Source of the DNA: Ferrimonas sediminicola
GTDB lineage: Bacteria; Pseudomonadota; Gammaproteobacteria; Enterobacterales; Shewanellaceae
Assembly: GCF_005116715.1 (NCBI RefSeq)
Contig: NZ_SWCI01000018.1
Coordinates: 1 to 51,061 of the forward strand
Length of the DNA stretch: 51,061 nt
Direction of reading: 5' to 3'
The stretch's first letter is position 1; every line of letters begins with the position of its first letter. Below are positions 14,107 through 23,517 of the stretch, in pieces. A program made the position numbers and the translations under genes. Below the pieces are notes generated by a model that saw only the letters and a list, made by a program, of their open reading frames with translations, was not told the DNA's origin and did no database searches.

Positions 14107-14532
14107 CTAGAACTGATTGCCGGCAACACCGGTCTGGTTCAGCAGTTCGGTATGGGATCTTAGGCCATGATCTATCCGATTATCAGACTCATCCATCAGG
14201 GTGAAAGTCGGATCATTAGCCAACATCTGTCCCTGCTGATCGGACTCGGCGGCCGGTGCGTCCAGGAAATACTCCTCGTCGCCCATCGCCTTGAAGGTCA
14301 GCTGGTGCAGTTCGGAGCGGATGAACCAGTGACTCTCGGCATCCTGCTCAAACAGGCTGTCATAACGGACGGTGACGTTGTTGATCCCCGGATCGAGTTC
14401 GATCTTGCTGGCGTAGGCGGGGACGCTCTTGCCGTTGATGGAGACGACTCGGACGTTGTCACCCAGGTTCAGGGTGGCGGCAGACACGGACAGGGACAGG
14501 GCGGCGGCACTGGCCAGGAATAACGTTTTCAT
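14107..14532 (-). CDS. DUF2057-family periplasmic protein
   Basis: 141-aa protein with a cleavable signal peptide (ends near VSAATL) followed by the DUF2057 pattern: TLNLGDNVRVVSINGKSV, then DPGINNVTVRYDSLFE. Members such as YccT in E. coli are small periplasmic beta-rich proteins of poorly defined role. ATG 14532 is preceded by GAGGAGAGAAAG. A terminator hairpin lies between it and the phoQ-like gene, so it is separately transcribed. Confidence 0.85.
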   Translation of the reverse strand: MKTLFLASAAALSLSVSAATLNLGDNVRVVSINGKSVPAYASKIELDPGINNVTVRYDSLFEQDAESHWFIRSELHQLTFKAMGDEEYFLDAPAAESDQQGQMLANDPTFTLMDESDNRIDHGLRSHTELLNQTGVAGNQF

Positions 14533-14567
14533 CTTTCTCTCCTCATGACTGTTCTCTTCTTGCCCAT

Positions 14568-14597
14568 AAACAGACCGGCCCAGGGGCCGGTCTGTTT
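14568..14597 (-). terminator. Terminator after the phoP/phoQ-like operon
   Basis: AAACAGACCGGCC pairs perfectly with GGCCGGTCTGTTT around a 4-nt loop, just past the phoQ-like stop, with a TTTAT tail on the minus strand. Confidence 0.85.
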
Positions 14598-14639
14598 CAC
14601 CGAGGAGGGGGAAAGTGGCGAAATGGTGCGATACGGCCC

Positions 14640-16028
14640 CTACACCTTCTGCGGGGCTTCGAATCTCATGACGATCGCCGCCCCCTGCAGCGGGGAGTCG
14701 CCTATGGTCATGGTGCCACCATAGCCGAGGACGATGTCGTGGACCACCGCCAGGCCGATGCCCTGACCCGGGTTGCGGCGATCGGCGCGGACACCGCGCT
14801 CAAGTACCGCCTGACGCATCTTGGGCTCGATCCCAGGTCCGTCATCCTCCACGGTGAGGATCAGGGTGGTCCCGTCGATCCGGGCGCTGACCCGGACCTG
14901 GCTGATGGCGAAGCGGTAGGCGTTCTCCAGCAGGTTGCCCATCATCTCCATCAGGTCATCCTGGTTGCCGGGGAAGCGGGCTGCCTCCTGCAGCTCCAGG
15001 GAGACCGTCACCCGCTTCTCCCGGTACACCTTGTCCAGCATGGCGGTGAGCTGCTCCAGGGTGGGGGCGATCGCCACCTGCTCCCGGGTTAGGCCCTGGC
15101 GGCCGGAGACGGCCCGGCGCAGCTGGTACTGGATGATCTGGTCCATCTGGCCCAACTGAGAGAGCATCTCCTGCTGGCGTTGGCCCTCGTTGAGGTTGGC
15201 GTCCTCCATGATGGCATTGGTGGCCGCCAGCCGGGTCTTGAGACTGTGCGCCAGATCCTTCATGGCGTGCTGATAGGTTTGGCGCTGGTGCTTCTCCTGG
15301 GAGATCAGCTCGTTCAGGGCCTTGGTCACCTCCTCCAGCTCGGTGGGGTAGCCCTGACTCAGCTGCTCCCGCTCCCCCTTGAGGATCCCCTTGACCTCGT
15401 CGGAGAGGCGGCGCAGCGGCCGCAGGCCCCAGTAGCCGGCGCTCACCAGCAGCAGGCCGGAGAGGGGAATAAACAGCCCGACACGGAAGTAGGTGGCCCG
15501 CCGGCTGCGCTCCAAACGCGCCTGCACCTGCTCGGCATTGCGCAGCACCAGCAGATCATACTCCTTGTTGTCGATGGTCACCGGCATGGGCACCACGGCG
15601 TACAGCTGGCTGTCGGCCAGGGTGACCATGTAGGGGGGATTGGTATCGCGGGCCGCCTGGCGCACCCGTTCGCAGCTGTCCTGCAACCCCCGGCGACGCG
15701 CTTCCACGGAGGAGGTGTAGTGGTCACGCATGCCGTTGACACAGGTGATCAGCAGGTAATCGCTGCTGCGGCGGGCTTGAGCGGAGGGCTCCGACTGCAG
15801 CGCCTCATTGCTCTTGGGCAGCATCCCCTCCAGTCGCAGTTCGGTGGCGATGCTGGGCAGGCGGGCGATGATGTCGTTGGTCTGGTTGACGTAGAAATCC
15901 TGGATCTTCTGCTGGTTGATCACTTCGGCCAGGGCCAGGGAGGCCAGGGTGATGATCGCCAGCGAGGTCAGCATCAGCCGCCGCTGAAGCCGCGGCCGTT
16001 TGCTGAACAGGGGGGGGATCAGCCGCAT
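14640..16028 (-). CDS. phoQ: PhoQ-like sensor histidine kinase
   Basis: 462-aa inner-membrane kinase: TM1 (about 18-35), periplasmic sensor domain (36-180), TM2 (about 182-203), HAMP-like linker, and a DHp domain with phospho-acceptor H261 in DLAHSLKTRLA. E. coli PhoQ has LTHSLKTPLA, so the usual Pro is Arg here. The ATPase part shows an N box (GNLLENAYRFA), G1 (VEDDGPGI) and G2 (GQGIGLAVV). Its start overlaps the regulator gene by 10 bp. PhoQ senses low Mg2+ and cationic peptides in enteric bacteria; the ligand here is unproven. Confidence 0.88.
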   Translation of the reverse strand: MRLIPPLFSKRPRLQRRLMLTSLAIITLASLALAEVINQQKIQDFYVNQTNDIIARLPSIATELRLEGMLPKSNEALQSEPSAQARRSSDYLLITCVNGMRDHYTSSVEARRRGLQDSCERVRQAARDTNPPYMVTLADSQLYAVVPMPVTIDNKEYDLLVLRNAEQVQARLERSRRATYFRVGLFIPLSGLLLVSAGYWGLRPLRRLSDEVKGILKGEREQLSQGYPTELEEVTKALNELISQEKHQRQTYQHAMKDLAHSLKTRLAATNAIMEDANLNEGQRQQEMLSQLGQMDQIIQYQLRRAVSGRQGLTREQVAIAPTLEQLTAMLDKVYREKRVTVSLELQEAARFPGNQDDLMEMMGNLLENAYRFAISQVRVSARIDGTTLILTVEDDGPGIEPKMRQAVLERGVRADRRNPGQGIGLAVVHDIVLGYGGTMTIGDSPLQGAAIVMRFEAPQKV

Positions 16029-16693
16029 ACCAGATTAAACCTGTAGCCCTGGCCACGGATGGTGACGATGGGGTTTTCCAGACCGCCCTGGCTCAGTTTC
16101 TTGCGAACCCGCGAGATCATCACCTCGATGGTGTTGGGGTCGCCCTCCTTATCCTGGTAGAGGATGTCCAGTAACCGCTGCTTGGAGATCACCTGCTGGT
16201 GGTGGCGCATCAGGTATTCCAGAATCTGGTACTCGAAGGCGGTCAGTTCCAGCTCGGCGTCGCCCAGGGTCGCCTGTTTGGCGGCCATGTCCAGGGTCAG
16301 GTGCTCGCACTGGATCACCGGCTTGACGAAACCGGCACTGCGACGCACCAGGGCGTTGAGGCGGGCGATCAGCTCCTCAACCTGGAACGGCTTCACCAGG
16401 TAGTCATCGGCGCCGGCATTGAGCCCGGCCACTTTGTCTTTCCAGTGATCCCGGGCGGTCAGAATCAGGATGGGCTGGCGGAAGCCGCCGTTCCTGAGGT
16501 GCTGAATCAGGTCGATGCCATCCTGGTCCGGCAGACCCAGATCCACCACTGCGATGTCTACCGGATAGTTTTCTGCCAGGTAGCGTCCCTCACCGGCCGA
16601 CTCCGAGGCCATCACCTGATTGCCCATCTCGGTCAGGCGGACCTTAAGGTGGTGGCGCAGCAGGGCATCGTCTTCAATCACCAGAATCTTCAT
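16019..16693 (-). CDS. phoP: PhoP-like response regulator
   Basis: 224-aa OmpR-type regulator. The receiver domain holds acidic pocket E7/D8/D9, phospho-acceptor D51 (VVDLGLPD), T in LTARD and K102-like lysine in LVKPF. The winged-helix effector domain covers about 125-222 (TAFEYQILEYLM ... GQGYRF). ATG 16693 is preferred over the GTG 6 nt upstream because GAGGTGAC gives correct spacing. The gene overlaps the kinase gene by 10 bp, a coupled two-gene operon. Expected targets are envelope and Mg2+ stress genes, as inferred from the family. Confidence 0.93.
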   Translation of the reverse strand: MKILVIEDDALLRHHLKVRLTEMGNQVMASESAGEGRYLAENYPVDIAVVDLGLPDQDGIDLIQHLRNGGFRQPILILTARDHWKDKVAGLNAGADDYLVKPFQVEELIARLNALVRRSAGFVKPVIQCEHLTLDMAAKQATLGDAELELTAFEYQILEYLMRHHQQVISKQRLLDILYQDKEGDPNTIEVMISRVRKKLSQGGLENPIVTIRGQGYRFNLVCG

Positions 16694-16873
16694 TGTCACC
16701 TCGAATGGTTGGCCAGTGTCGGGCGGTTACCCGGTGCCACTAAGGATAGTGTCTTTGCTCTGAATCTTTCCTGAACCATAACATAGCAAAGAAAAACTGA
16801 CAGAGTATCCGATGTTTACCTCGCCATCTCGGCGGCAGGACATTGACCGGAATCAAGGGAAGCGTGGGAGGGT

Positions 16874-16889
16874 CTGTATTTATATACAG
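16874..16889. promoter_or_regulatory. LexA box upstream of yebG
   Basis: CTGT-ATTTATAT-ACAG fits the LexA consensus CTGT-N8-ACAG exactly, 45 bp before the yebG start. LexA repression and SOS induction are therefore expected, as for yebG in E. coli. Confidence 0.93.
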
Positions 16890-16934
16890 TGCTGAGGTAG
16901 ACTGGCGCAAAACTCATCGACTGGGGGAGCCGAA

Positions 16935-17225
16935 ATGGCAGTCATCGTTAAATATGTGGTTGAGCGGGATGGAGTGGAGAAAATGACCTTTGCCAGTAAA
17001 GCGGAAGCCGATGCCTACGACAAGATGCTGGATATCGCCGATGAGCTTGAGGCGATGATCCAGGGGAGTGGGCTGGTGGAGCAGGACTCTGTGGCCGAGG
17101 CCCTGGCCCTCTATCTGGCGGAGCGCAAGGAGGAGGTGGCCACTATCCTCAAGGGCAAGAAGAAACCCGCGGTGAAATCCGCCGAAAAGAAGCCTGCTGC
17201 CAAGGCGACCGACAAGGCCGCCTGA
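16935..17225 (+). CDS. yebG: YebG, DNA-damage-inducible protein
   Basis: 96 residues, the same length as E. coli YebG, beginning MAVIVKYVVERDGVEKMTFASKAEADAYDKMLD with a helical middle and a lysine/alanine-rich tail. YebG belongs to the SOS regulon; its molecular role is unclear. ATG 16935 follows GGGGAGCCGAA. A perfect LexA box precedes it and a terminator follows. It is transcribed away from phoP. Confidence 0.96.
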   Translation: MAVIVKYVVERDGVEKMTFASKAEADAYDKMLDIADELEAMIQGSGLVEQDSVAEALALYLAERKEEVATILKGKKKPAVKSAEKKPAAKATDKAA

Positions 17226-17233
17226 GCATAAAA

Positions 17234-17256
17234 AAACCGGCTCTTCAGGAGCCGGT
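17234..17256 (+). terminator. Terminator after yebG
   Basis: AACCGGCTC and GAGCCGGTT form a perfect 9-bp stem with a 5-nt loop just past the yebG stop. The A-run before the stem would also give a U-tract in the opposite direction. Confidence 0.85.
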
Positions 17257-17371
17257 TCGCAAAACCTTGCAGGAAAATAATGATGATACTCTGCTCATTG
17301 CTGGCGAGTGTCTCAATTTTATCACGCGGGCCCGAGCGGCTCGTTACCCCCTAGGGGGTATTTTCCCTTCT

Positions 17372-17701
17372 CTACCGCTGAAACCTGGCCTTGAGGTCGT
17401 TGGCGCTCCAGGCGATCAGCAGGTTACACAGCATTACCGCCCCCAGGATCAGCGCCATCCGCATCCAGGGCTGGTCGAAGGCCAGCCTCATGGAGATCAG
17501 CCGGTGCGCCGTCGGCAGCCACACCAGCAGGGTGGAGAGCACCAGCCCCAGCTGGACCACCATCACCGACCAGTGACGGCGCAGCAGCAGCAGTGCCGGC
17601 AGCAGGGCGATGGGCGCTGCCACCAGGGCATTGCCATAACGCAGGAAGTGGGCAGCCAACACCAGGTAGGCAAGGATGATCAGCAGGGTTCGCCACCACA
17701 T
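17372..17701 (-). CDS. Multi-pass inner-membrane protein, unknown
   Basis: 109-aa hydrophobic protein with about four transmembrane segments (roughly 5-22, 27-45, 48-66, 80-100). The start is set at ATG 17701 (MWWRTLL) because CCGGAGGCCCCT gives a good ribosome-binding site there, not at the upstream GTG. No family recognised. It stands alone between yebG and tamB. Confidence 0.72.
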   Translation of the reverse strand: MWWRTLLIILAYLVLAAHFLRYGNALVAAPIALLPALLLLRRHWSVMVVQLGLVLSTLLVWLPTAHRLISMRLAFDQPWMRMALILGAVMLCNLLIAWSANDLKARFQR

Positions 17702-17839
17702 AGGGGCCTCCGGTACAACAGTGAGAATCACCTGTCTATTGTCCTACGTATTCAGTCAGTTAATCTGAGACTTACCTCATAGTAACGGGTTTATTAATTA
17801 CCTCTAAAGTAGTAGTTGGCCGCGTCGGCGGCGCAGCAG

Positions 17840-20800
17840 CTACTCAATGTCGAAGCTGTAGTAGATGTCCAGGGAGTCGTTGAGGGTGTTGTTGATCCCC
17901 TCGACCCACAACCGGCTCTGCAGGTAGTAGCGCACGGTGACCTCGGTGATCGGCTGGAAGATGTTCACCCCATATTTGAGGAACACCTTCTCCCCCAGGT
18001 AACCGCTGATGGCCACCTGGGTGTCATCGCCGTCGCCCTCGGTGCCCACCCGGACATCGCTGAAGCCCAGCTCTTCACCCAGGGTGGTAAGCATGCCGCC
18101 GGTCTGGGCCAGTCCCAGGTTGACCGCCGCCGATGCCCACAGGGCGTTGCCGTTGTCGGTACCACCCAGCCCGCGTCCCTGGGTGATGTAGGAGAGGATC
18201 TCCTGCTGATCCATCGAGGGGTTGGAGAACAGGGTCATGGTCGGTTCGGTGACCACCCCGGAAAGACGCACCCCGGCGATGACGTTCTCCGACTTGATCT
18301 CCCGTATCGCCTCCACATCCAGGGTGGGCAGGGTGGGGGGACCGTTAAACAGCACCTTGCCCCGGCGAATGGTGAGTTTCTGGCCAAAGGCGGCGAAGCG
18401 CCCCTGGTGCAGGCTGATGTCGCCGTACAGTTGAGGGGTCTGGTTGGCCTTCTGCCTCATGGTCAGCTGGCCGCCGAGAAAGCCGCTGATCCCAAGTCCC
18501 TCGACGCTGACCTCGTCGCCGACGTTCAACTGGACATCGACGGCAAAGGGAGGGGGCGGTTCGGCCTCGGTATCCGGACGGTTGTCCACGAACTGGATGT
18601 CGTCGGACAGGGCCACGCCCCCCTCGGGAAGTTGGGAGAGGGTCAGGCTGGCCCTGGGGATGTCGATGCTGCCGGAGACCTCCATCACCCGGTCATCCTT
18701 GCGGAACCTCAGGCTCGGCGACGCTTCGGCGATCAGTAGGGGGGGCTGGAGGATGTCGAGCCGATCCCCAAGCACCTCGAGGTCCGCGTGCAGCAGCTTC
18801 CGGCTCCAGTCCAGCCAGCCGCTGGCCTGGGCCGGTCCGTCGCCCACCATCAGCTCCGCCTCCAGCTGTGCTCGCTGGCCGGCCAGCGTCAGGCGGACGG
18901 CCAACTCGCTCAGTTCGGTGGGGTTGCTCAGGCTCACCAACTGCCCCTGGGTGAGCGCCAGCTCACCTCGGAGCAGGGGCGTGGTCAGATCCCCGCCCAG
19001 ATCCAGGTCGGCGGTCACCAACCCCTCCAGGGTGGCGATCCGCGGCAAGGCCTTGGCCAGGGGAGCGAGATCGAAGTTGTCCAGGGTGAGCTGGCCACTC
19101 ATGGCATAGGGGGCGGCGGGGGCCAGGTGCAGCCGACTCCTCACCAGCGGGGCGTCATCATCCAGCTCCAGCAGCAGGTCCAGCCCGGCATCGGAGAGGT
19201 GGGCATTCAGGTCCAGCCGCTGCCAGGGCAACGCCACCTGGGAGCGGCGGGGGTCGGCCTTGAGCAGTACCCGGCCCTGGTCGCTGTGGACCCTGGCGCG
19301 CAGCTCCGGCAGGTGACCCGGCAGCCAGGTGGTGTCCATCTCGGCGGTCAGCCGGGTATCCAGGGAGAGTTGTGGCGGCAGCAGCGGTTGGGCGGTCCGG
19401 GGCAGTTCGGCGTTCAGGGTCATCTTGATCGCCCCGCCGCTGCCGACGTTGGCGGGGATCGGCAGGCACAGGGTGGCCGCCGGACCCTGCCAGCAATGTT
19501 CGCTGATGACGAACGCCTGACTGGCGAAGGAGAAGGTGACCGGTGCCGTTTCCCGCTGTTGCCACACCCCCAGAGGGGTGTTGAGCCTGGCGCCGGAGAG
19601 GACGCCCTGCCACCAGGTAAAGCGGGGATCCAGCTTGCCGGCCATGGCCAGCTCCCCGCCCCAGGGGTTGGTGTCGTTGCCCTCCAGCCCCAGGATGGCG
19701 CTCTGCTCGTCGAGATCGCCGTCGCCATCCAGGGTCAGCAGGGAGAAGCGTTCGCCGGCCAGGGTCAGGTCGGAGGCGGACAGGTTCAGGTCGAAGCCGT
19801 GGTTCTGGCGGGGCCGGTACCAGCCCTGGGCATTGAGGCTGCCGACCCTGTGGGTGTCGAAGGCCAGTTGCTGCCCCGTCACCGTCAGGTCGATCCGCGG
19901 CTGCTGGGCGGGGCCGCTGACGCGAAACGCCAGTTGCGCCTGACCCTGCAGTTCAGGGGTCCAGCGTTCCAGCTGTTTGGCGTCAAGCTTGCCCTGCAGC
20001 TGCCACTGGGGGGCGCTGCCGCCGTCGGCCGTCAGCCGACTGCCGCGAAACAGCAGATCCAGCCCACGGGCACTGGCCCTGCCGTCGCTGCTGGCGGCCA
20101 GGTCCCCCTTGAGGGTAAAGGGATCCGCTTCGAAACTGCCCTCCAGGCTGGCGTTGCTGAGCCGAACCGACCAGAGATCCCCCGACCAGGCCCCCCGGGT
20201 ATCGGCCTGACCACTGATCACCAGTGGCAGTTGCGGGCTCAGGGTGGCCAGCTCCAGGGCCCTGGTATTCAGCCGTGCCTGCCAGGAGAGCAGTTCGCCA
20301 TACTGCAGCTGGCCACTGAGGTCGCCGCCACCACGTTCACTCTCCAGGCTGGCCTGGTGCACCGTCAGCAGACCGGTCTGGTGCTCAAGCTCGCCCTGGA
20401 GCCTGAAGTCGGGGTAGTCCCACAGCTGGCTGCTGCCGTCGATGACCAGCCTCTGATGTGCCAGGTCGCCGTGGCTGGTCAGGGCCAACTGGCGGACCCG
20501 GTAGTCCGGTTTGTCGCCGAAGGGCCAACTCAACCTCTCCCCGTTCAGTGCCAGCTCATACTCCAGCGCCGGCGAGGCCAGGGCCACCTGGCCGGAAGCG
20601 TGGGCCTGCTGCTGACCGGTGGCGGTTACATCGAACGCCAGATGACCCAGGCTGCCCTCGGCGGTGAGATTCAGCCGCTGGCCATCGAGCCCGGGTGTCC
20701 AGGGCAGGTTGCGAACCCTTGCCTTGGCCCGGGCGTCCAGCGGCCAGGGCCCCTGGAAATCCAGGCTGCCGTACAGGCTGATGTCGGCCCACTCATGCTG

Positions 20801-21580
20801 CCCCTCCAGGCGGTCTACCTGCAACAGGGTGCCGTGCCAATGGGCGTCGAACTCCGCCTGCTCCAGCCGCTGCGCCAGGCTGCCAACGGTCACCAGGCCC
20901 CGGCTGAGGCTGACATGGCTGGCATCGATGGGAAACGGCAGGGCGACCCGGGGCAGGGAGGCCATGGCCCACTCCGGCTCGTCTCCGCTGTCGCCACTTT
21001 GATCCGCCATGGTCTCGGTCTCCAGGGGGATGTAGACCGCGATCTGGCTGGCCGTGAGCCGGTTGACCCTAAGCATGACCGGGTCAAACTGGGCGGAGCC
21101 GGAGAGTTGGCCGATGGCAAAGTGCATGTCGTTGACCCGTACCCGCACCCGGCTCAGCTCCAGCAACTTGGTGTTGATGGTCAGGGGCAGGCTGAACCGG
21201 GGATCCTCTTCCGTTGGCGGCGTCGCCTCGTCCGGCTGATTGCCTCCTAGCAGGGCGGTGTCCACCTCCACAGCCACGCCGTTGGCCATCAGCCGATCGG
21301 TGCACAGGGTCTGCTGCAGCAGGCAGCTGGGGCGCCAGTCCAGGGTGAGCCGGTCAAGGGTGATGTCGAGACCATCCACGCCCCGGAAGCGGACTCCGGA
21401 CAGGTGCAGATCCCGGTTCAGTCGGCCACTGGCCCGGTCGATGGAGAGCCCCGGTATCAGGGTGTCTGCCAGGGAGACCACCAGGGCGGTACCGCCACTG
21501 GTGCCCACCAGCAGGGCGACCGCCACCAGCAGGGCGAAGGGCAGCCCCAGTAGCAGGGAGAGGAGACGACGCCAGGTCAT
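17840..21580 (-). CDS. tamB: TamB, translocation and assembly module subunit
   Basis: 1246-aa AsmA/VPS13-like protein, close to the 1259 residues of E. coli TamB. One N-terminal transmembrane helix (about 8-30) anchors it in the inner membrane; a long repetitive beta-rich periplasmic span follows, and the C-terminal DUF490 domain ends with the typical YGVNIFQPITEVTVRYYLQSRLWVE ... DSLDIYYSFDIE region. It works with TamA in outer-membrane protein insertion and, in current models, in phospholipid transport. Its ATG overlaps the tamA stop (ATGA), indicating a coupled operon. Confidence 0.97.
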   Translation of the reverse strand: MTWRRLLSLLLGLPFALLVAVALLVGTSGGTALVVSLADTLIPGLSIDRASGRLNRDLHLSGVRFRGVDGLDITLDRLTLDWRPSCLLQQTLCTDRLMANGVAVEVDTALLGGNQPDEATPPTEEDPRFSLPLTINTKLLELSRVRVRVNDMHFAIGQLSGSAQFDPVMLRVNRLTASQIAVYIPLETETMADQSGDSGDEPEWAMASLPRVALPFPIDASHVSLSRGLVTVGSLAQRLEQAEFDAHWHGTLLQVDRLEGQHEWADISLYGSLDFQGPWPLDARAKARVRNLPWTPGLDGQRLNLTAEGSLGHLAFDVTATGQQQAHASGQVALASPALEYELALNGERLSWPFGDKPDYRVRQLALTSHGDLAHQRLVIDGSSQLWDYPDFRLQGELEHQTGLLTVHQASLESERGGGDLSGQLQYGELLSWQARLNTRALELATLSPQLPLVISGQADTRGAWSGDLWSVRLSNASLEGSFEADPFTLKGDLAASSDGRASARGLDLLFRGSRLTADGGSAPQWQLQGKLDAKQLERWTPELQGQAQLAFRVSGPAQQPRIDLTVTGQQLAFDTHRVGSLNAQGWYRPRQNHGFDLNLSASDLTLAGERFSLLTLDGDGDLDEQSAILGLEGNDTNPWGGELAMAGKLDPRFTWWQGVLSGARLNTPLGVWQQRETAPVTFSFASQAFVISEHCWQGPAATLCLPIPANVGSGGAIKMTLNAELPRTAQPLLPPQLSLDTRLTAEMDTTWLPGHLPELRARVHSDQGRVLLKADPRRSQVALPWQRLDLNAHLSDAGLDLLLELDDDAPLVRSRLHLAPAAPYAMSGQLTLDNFDLAPLAKALPRIATLEGLVTADLDLGGDLTTPLLRGELALTQGQLVSLSNPTELSELAVRLTLAGQRAQLEAELMVGDGPAQASGWLDWSRKLLHADLEVLGDRLDILQPPLLIAEASPSLRFRKDDRVMEVSGSIDIPRASLTLSQLPEGGVALSDDIQFVDNRPDTEAEPPPPFAVDVQLNVGDEVSVEGLGISGFLGGQLTMRQKANQTPQLYGDISLHQGRFAAFGQKLTIRRGKVLFNGPPTLPTLDVEAIREIKSENVIAGVRLSGVVTEPTMTLFSNPSMDQQEILSYITQGRGLGGTDNGNALWASAAVNLGLAQTGGMLTTLGEELGFSDVRVGTEGDGDDTQVAISGYLGEKVFLKYGVNIFQPITEVTVRYYLQSRLWVEGINNTLNDSLDIYYSFDIE

Positions 21581-23442
21581 AGGTCGGCTCCTATGGTGAT
21601 GTGAATGCGCCAGGGGGGATTGTCCTCGCTGATGCCGTAGCCGACATCCAGTTTTATCGGTCCCACCGGCGAGATCCAGTGAAGGCCAACGCCAACGGAG
21701 TAGACCGCAGTGAACTGGTCGGTGCTGAAGGCGTTGCCGCCATCGATAAAGGTGGCGAGGCGCCAGGAGTCGTTGAGGTAGTACTGGTACTCGAAGCTGG
21801 CGACGGCCAGGTAGCGGCCACCCACCACCGCATCTCGGCTATTGCCCTCGTCGTCGATCACTTCGACCGTGGGTCCCAGGGACTGGTAGGAGAAACCACG
21901 GATGCTGGTGTCACCGCCGGCAAAGAAGCGCATGGAGGGCGGCACCCTCTCCAGGTCGGCATTGTCCACCTTGGTCAGGCCGCCGTCAAAGCGCAGCACC
22001 ACCCGGTGGTTGTCCCAGGGGGTGTCCACCCACTTGAACTGTCCCCTGAACTGGGCCTGGGTCACGTCGGAACCGGCGCTGTCGGAGGCGACCTCGATGC
22101 TGTAGATCTGGCGAAACCCCCGCCTGGGATCCAGCGGCGAGCCCCAGCGTTTGGTCTTGGACCAACTGAGGCCGGGAAGTATCAGCTTAGACTGGAAATC
22201 CTCTCCGCCGGTCCCCCATCTCTCCTGCAGCCATCTCAGGTAGTAGTTGCGCAACCAGTCATCCCCCAGCCGGGTCTGGCGGCCGACCCGCAAGCCGTAC
22301 TGCTCACTGTCAATGTTGCCGTACTGATCCCGCTCCACCAGGGCATTGATCACCAGCAGGTCGTTGAGCGGGTGGTCCAGCGGGATGCGGTAGTGGAAGT
22401 TCATCTGCGGGTTTTTCGACAGCTCCAGGGTCAACTCCTGGCTGTGTCCCGCCTCGTTGATCTTCGGCGTGCGCCAGGTGGCCGTGGCGCGGGCGCCGGT
22501 GTCGGTGGTGAAGCCCAGGCCCAGATCCACCGTATGCCGGGCTGCCGGCGACAGCTGCACCTCGAGGGGAACCTGGTAATCCACCGCCCTGTCGGTGTAG
22601 GGCAGTACCCGGACATCTCCGAAATAGCCGGCGGAGAGCAGGTTGGAGTTGAACCGGGCCAGGGTCGAGGCGGCGTAAGGCGCCCCGCTCTCGAACGGGA
22701 TCATGGCATCGAGCAGCTCCGGATCCAGCTCGAAGGGGGAAAAGGTCACCCTGCCCAGCCGGTAACGGGTGCCGCTGTCGTAGATCAGGGTCAGGTCCGC
22801 CACATTGGTGTCGCGGTTGACCTCCACCTTGGAGACGGCGAACTTGCCGTCGAAGTAGCCCCGCATCAGCCCTTCGGAGAGGATGCGGTTCTTCAGGCGC
22901 TGGTAGTGGCCATGGTGAAGCACCTGGCCGGGTCGAATCTCGGCCTCCTCCACCAGGGCGGCCATGGCCGGATCCTGCTTGGCATCGCCCTCCAGCCACA
23001 GCATCACAAAGCGGTAGCGCACCGGCTCCCCCGGGGTCACCTGGATGCGGATCGGCCAGATCGTCTGGCTGCGGTCGACGTCGATCTGCAGTTGGCTGTT
23101 GTAGTAGCCGAGCGCCGCCAGGGCGTTGCGGGCTCGCTCCTCCAGGGTAAAGACAAAGGCGTTTCGTTCGGCGCCGGAGAGCGGCAGGGGGGTCAGATAG
23201 AGCTCGATATTGCGTTGCAACGGCTCTGGTGCACCGGCGATGATCAGCTTGACCAGCGGCTCTTCGCTCTGCTTGCGCTCCTTGAGCAGGCGGAATTTGC
23301 GTTTGCGCTCTCCCTCGCCCTGTTGGGTATCGGAGGTGGACTCGCCATCTCCCCCCAGCAGCGGCAGGGTAAACAGGTTTGCCGCCTGCAGCGGCATGCA
23401 GGTGCACAGCAGCAGCCACAACAGGGCGGCGCCGGGCTTCAT
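21577..23442 (-). CDS. tamA: TamA, outer-membrane Omp85-family protein
   Basis: 621-aa Omp85 protein, slightly longer than E. coli TamA. A signal peptide (to about PLQA) is followed by an unusual charged extension (DTQQGEGERKRKFRLLKERKQ), three POTRA domains (about 65-280) and a 16-stranded barrel. The barrel contains the conserved RFFAGGDTSIRGF motif and ends GPIKLDVGYGISEDNPPWRIHITIGADL. It partners with TamB, whose start overlaps its stop by 4 bp. Confidence 0.96.
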   Translation of the reverse strand: MKPGAALLWLLLCTCMPLQAANLFTLPLLGGDGESTSDTQQGEGERKRKFRLLKERKQSEEPLVKLIIAGAPEPLQRNIELYLTPLPLSGAERNAFVFTLEERARNALAALGYYNSQLQIDVDRSQTIWPIRIQVTPGEPVRYRFVMLWLEGDAKQDPAMAALVEEAEIRPGQVLHHGHYQRLKNRILSEGLMRGYFDGKFAVSKVEVNRDTNVADLTLIYDSGTRYRLGRVTFSPFELDPELLDAMIPFESGAPYAASTLARFNSNLLSAGYFGDVRVLPYTDRAVDYQVPLEVQLSPAARHTVDLGLGFTTDTGARATATWRTPKINEAGHSQELTLELSKNPQMNFHYRIPLDHPLNDLLVINALVERDQYGNIDSEQYGLRVGRQTRLGDDWLRNYYLRWLQERWGTGGEDFQSKLILPGLSWSKTKRWGSPLDPRRGFRQIYSIEVASDSAGSDVTQAQFRGQFKWVDTPWDNHRVVLRFDGGLTKVDNADLERVPPSMRFFAGGDTSIRGFSYQSLGPTVEVIDDEGNSRDAVVGGRYLAVASFEYQYYLNDSWRLATFIDGGNAFSTDQFTAVYSVGVGLHWISPVGPIKLDVGYGISEDNPPWRIHITIGADL

Positions 23443-23517
23443 TGGGGTCTCCGTCTGTGCGGATGCTTGGATTCAGGGCACATTCCGGATGGGGACACAC
23501 TCATGGTAAACCGGTAG

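Noticed and set aside
18788-21250. Very long plus-strand frame opposite tamB
   Set aside because: Antisense shadow of GC-rich tamB, Gln/Gly/Pro-rich with no domain; codon bias explains it. The same applies to the long frames opposite tamA and hrpA.
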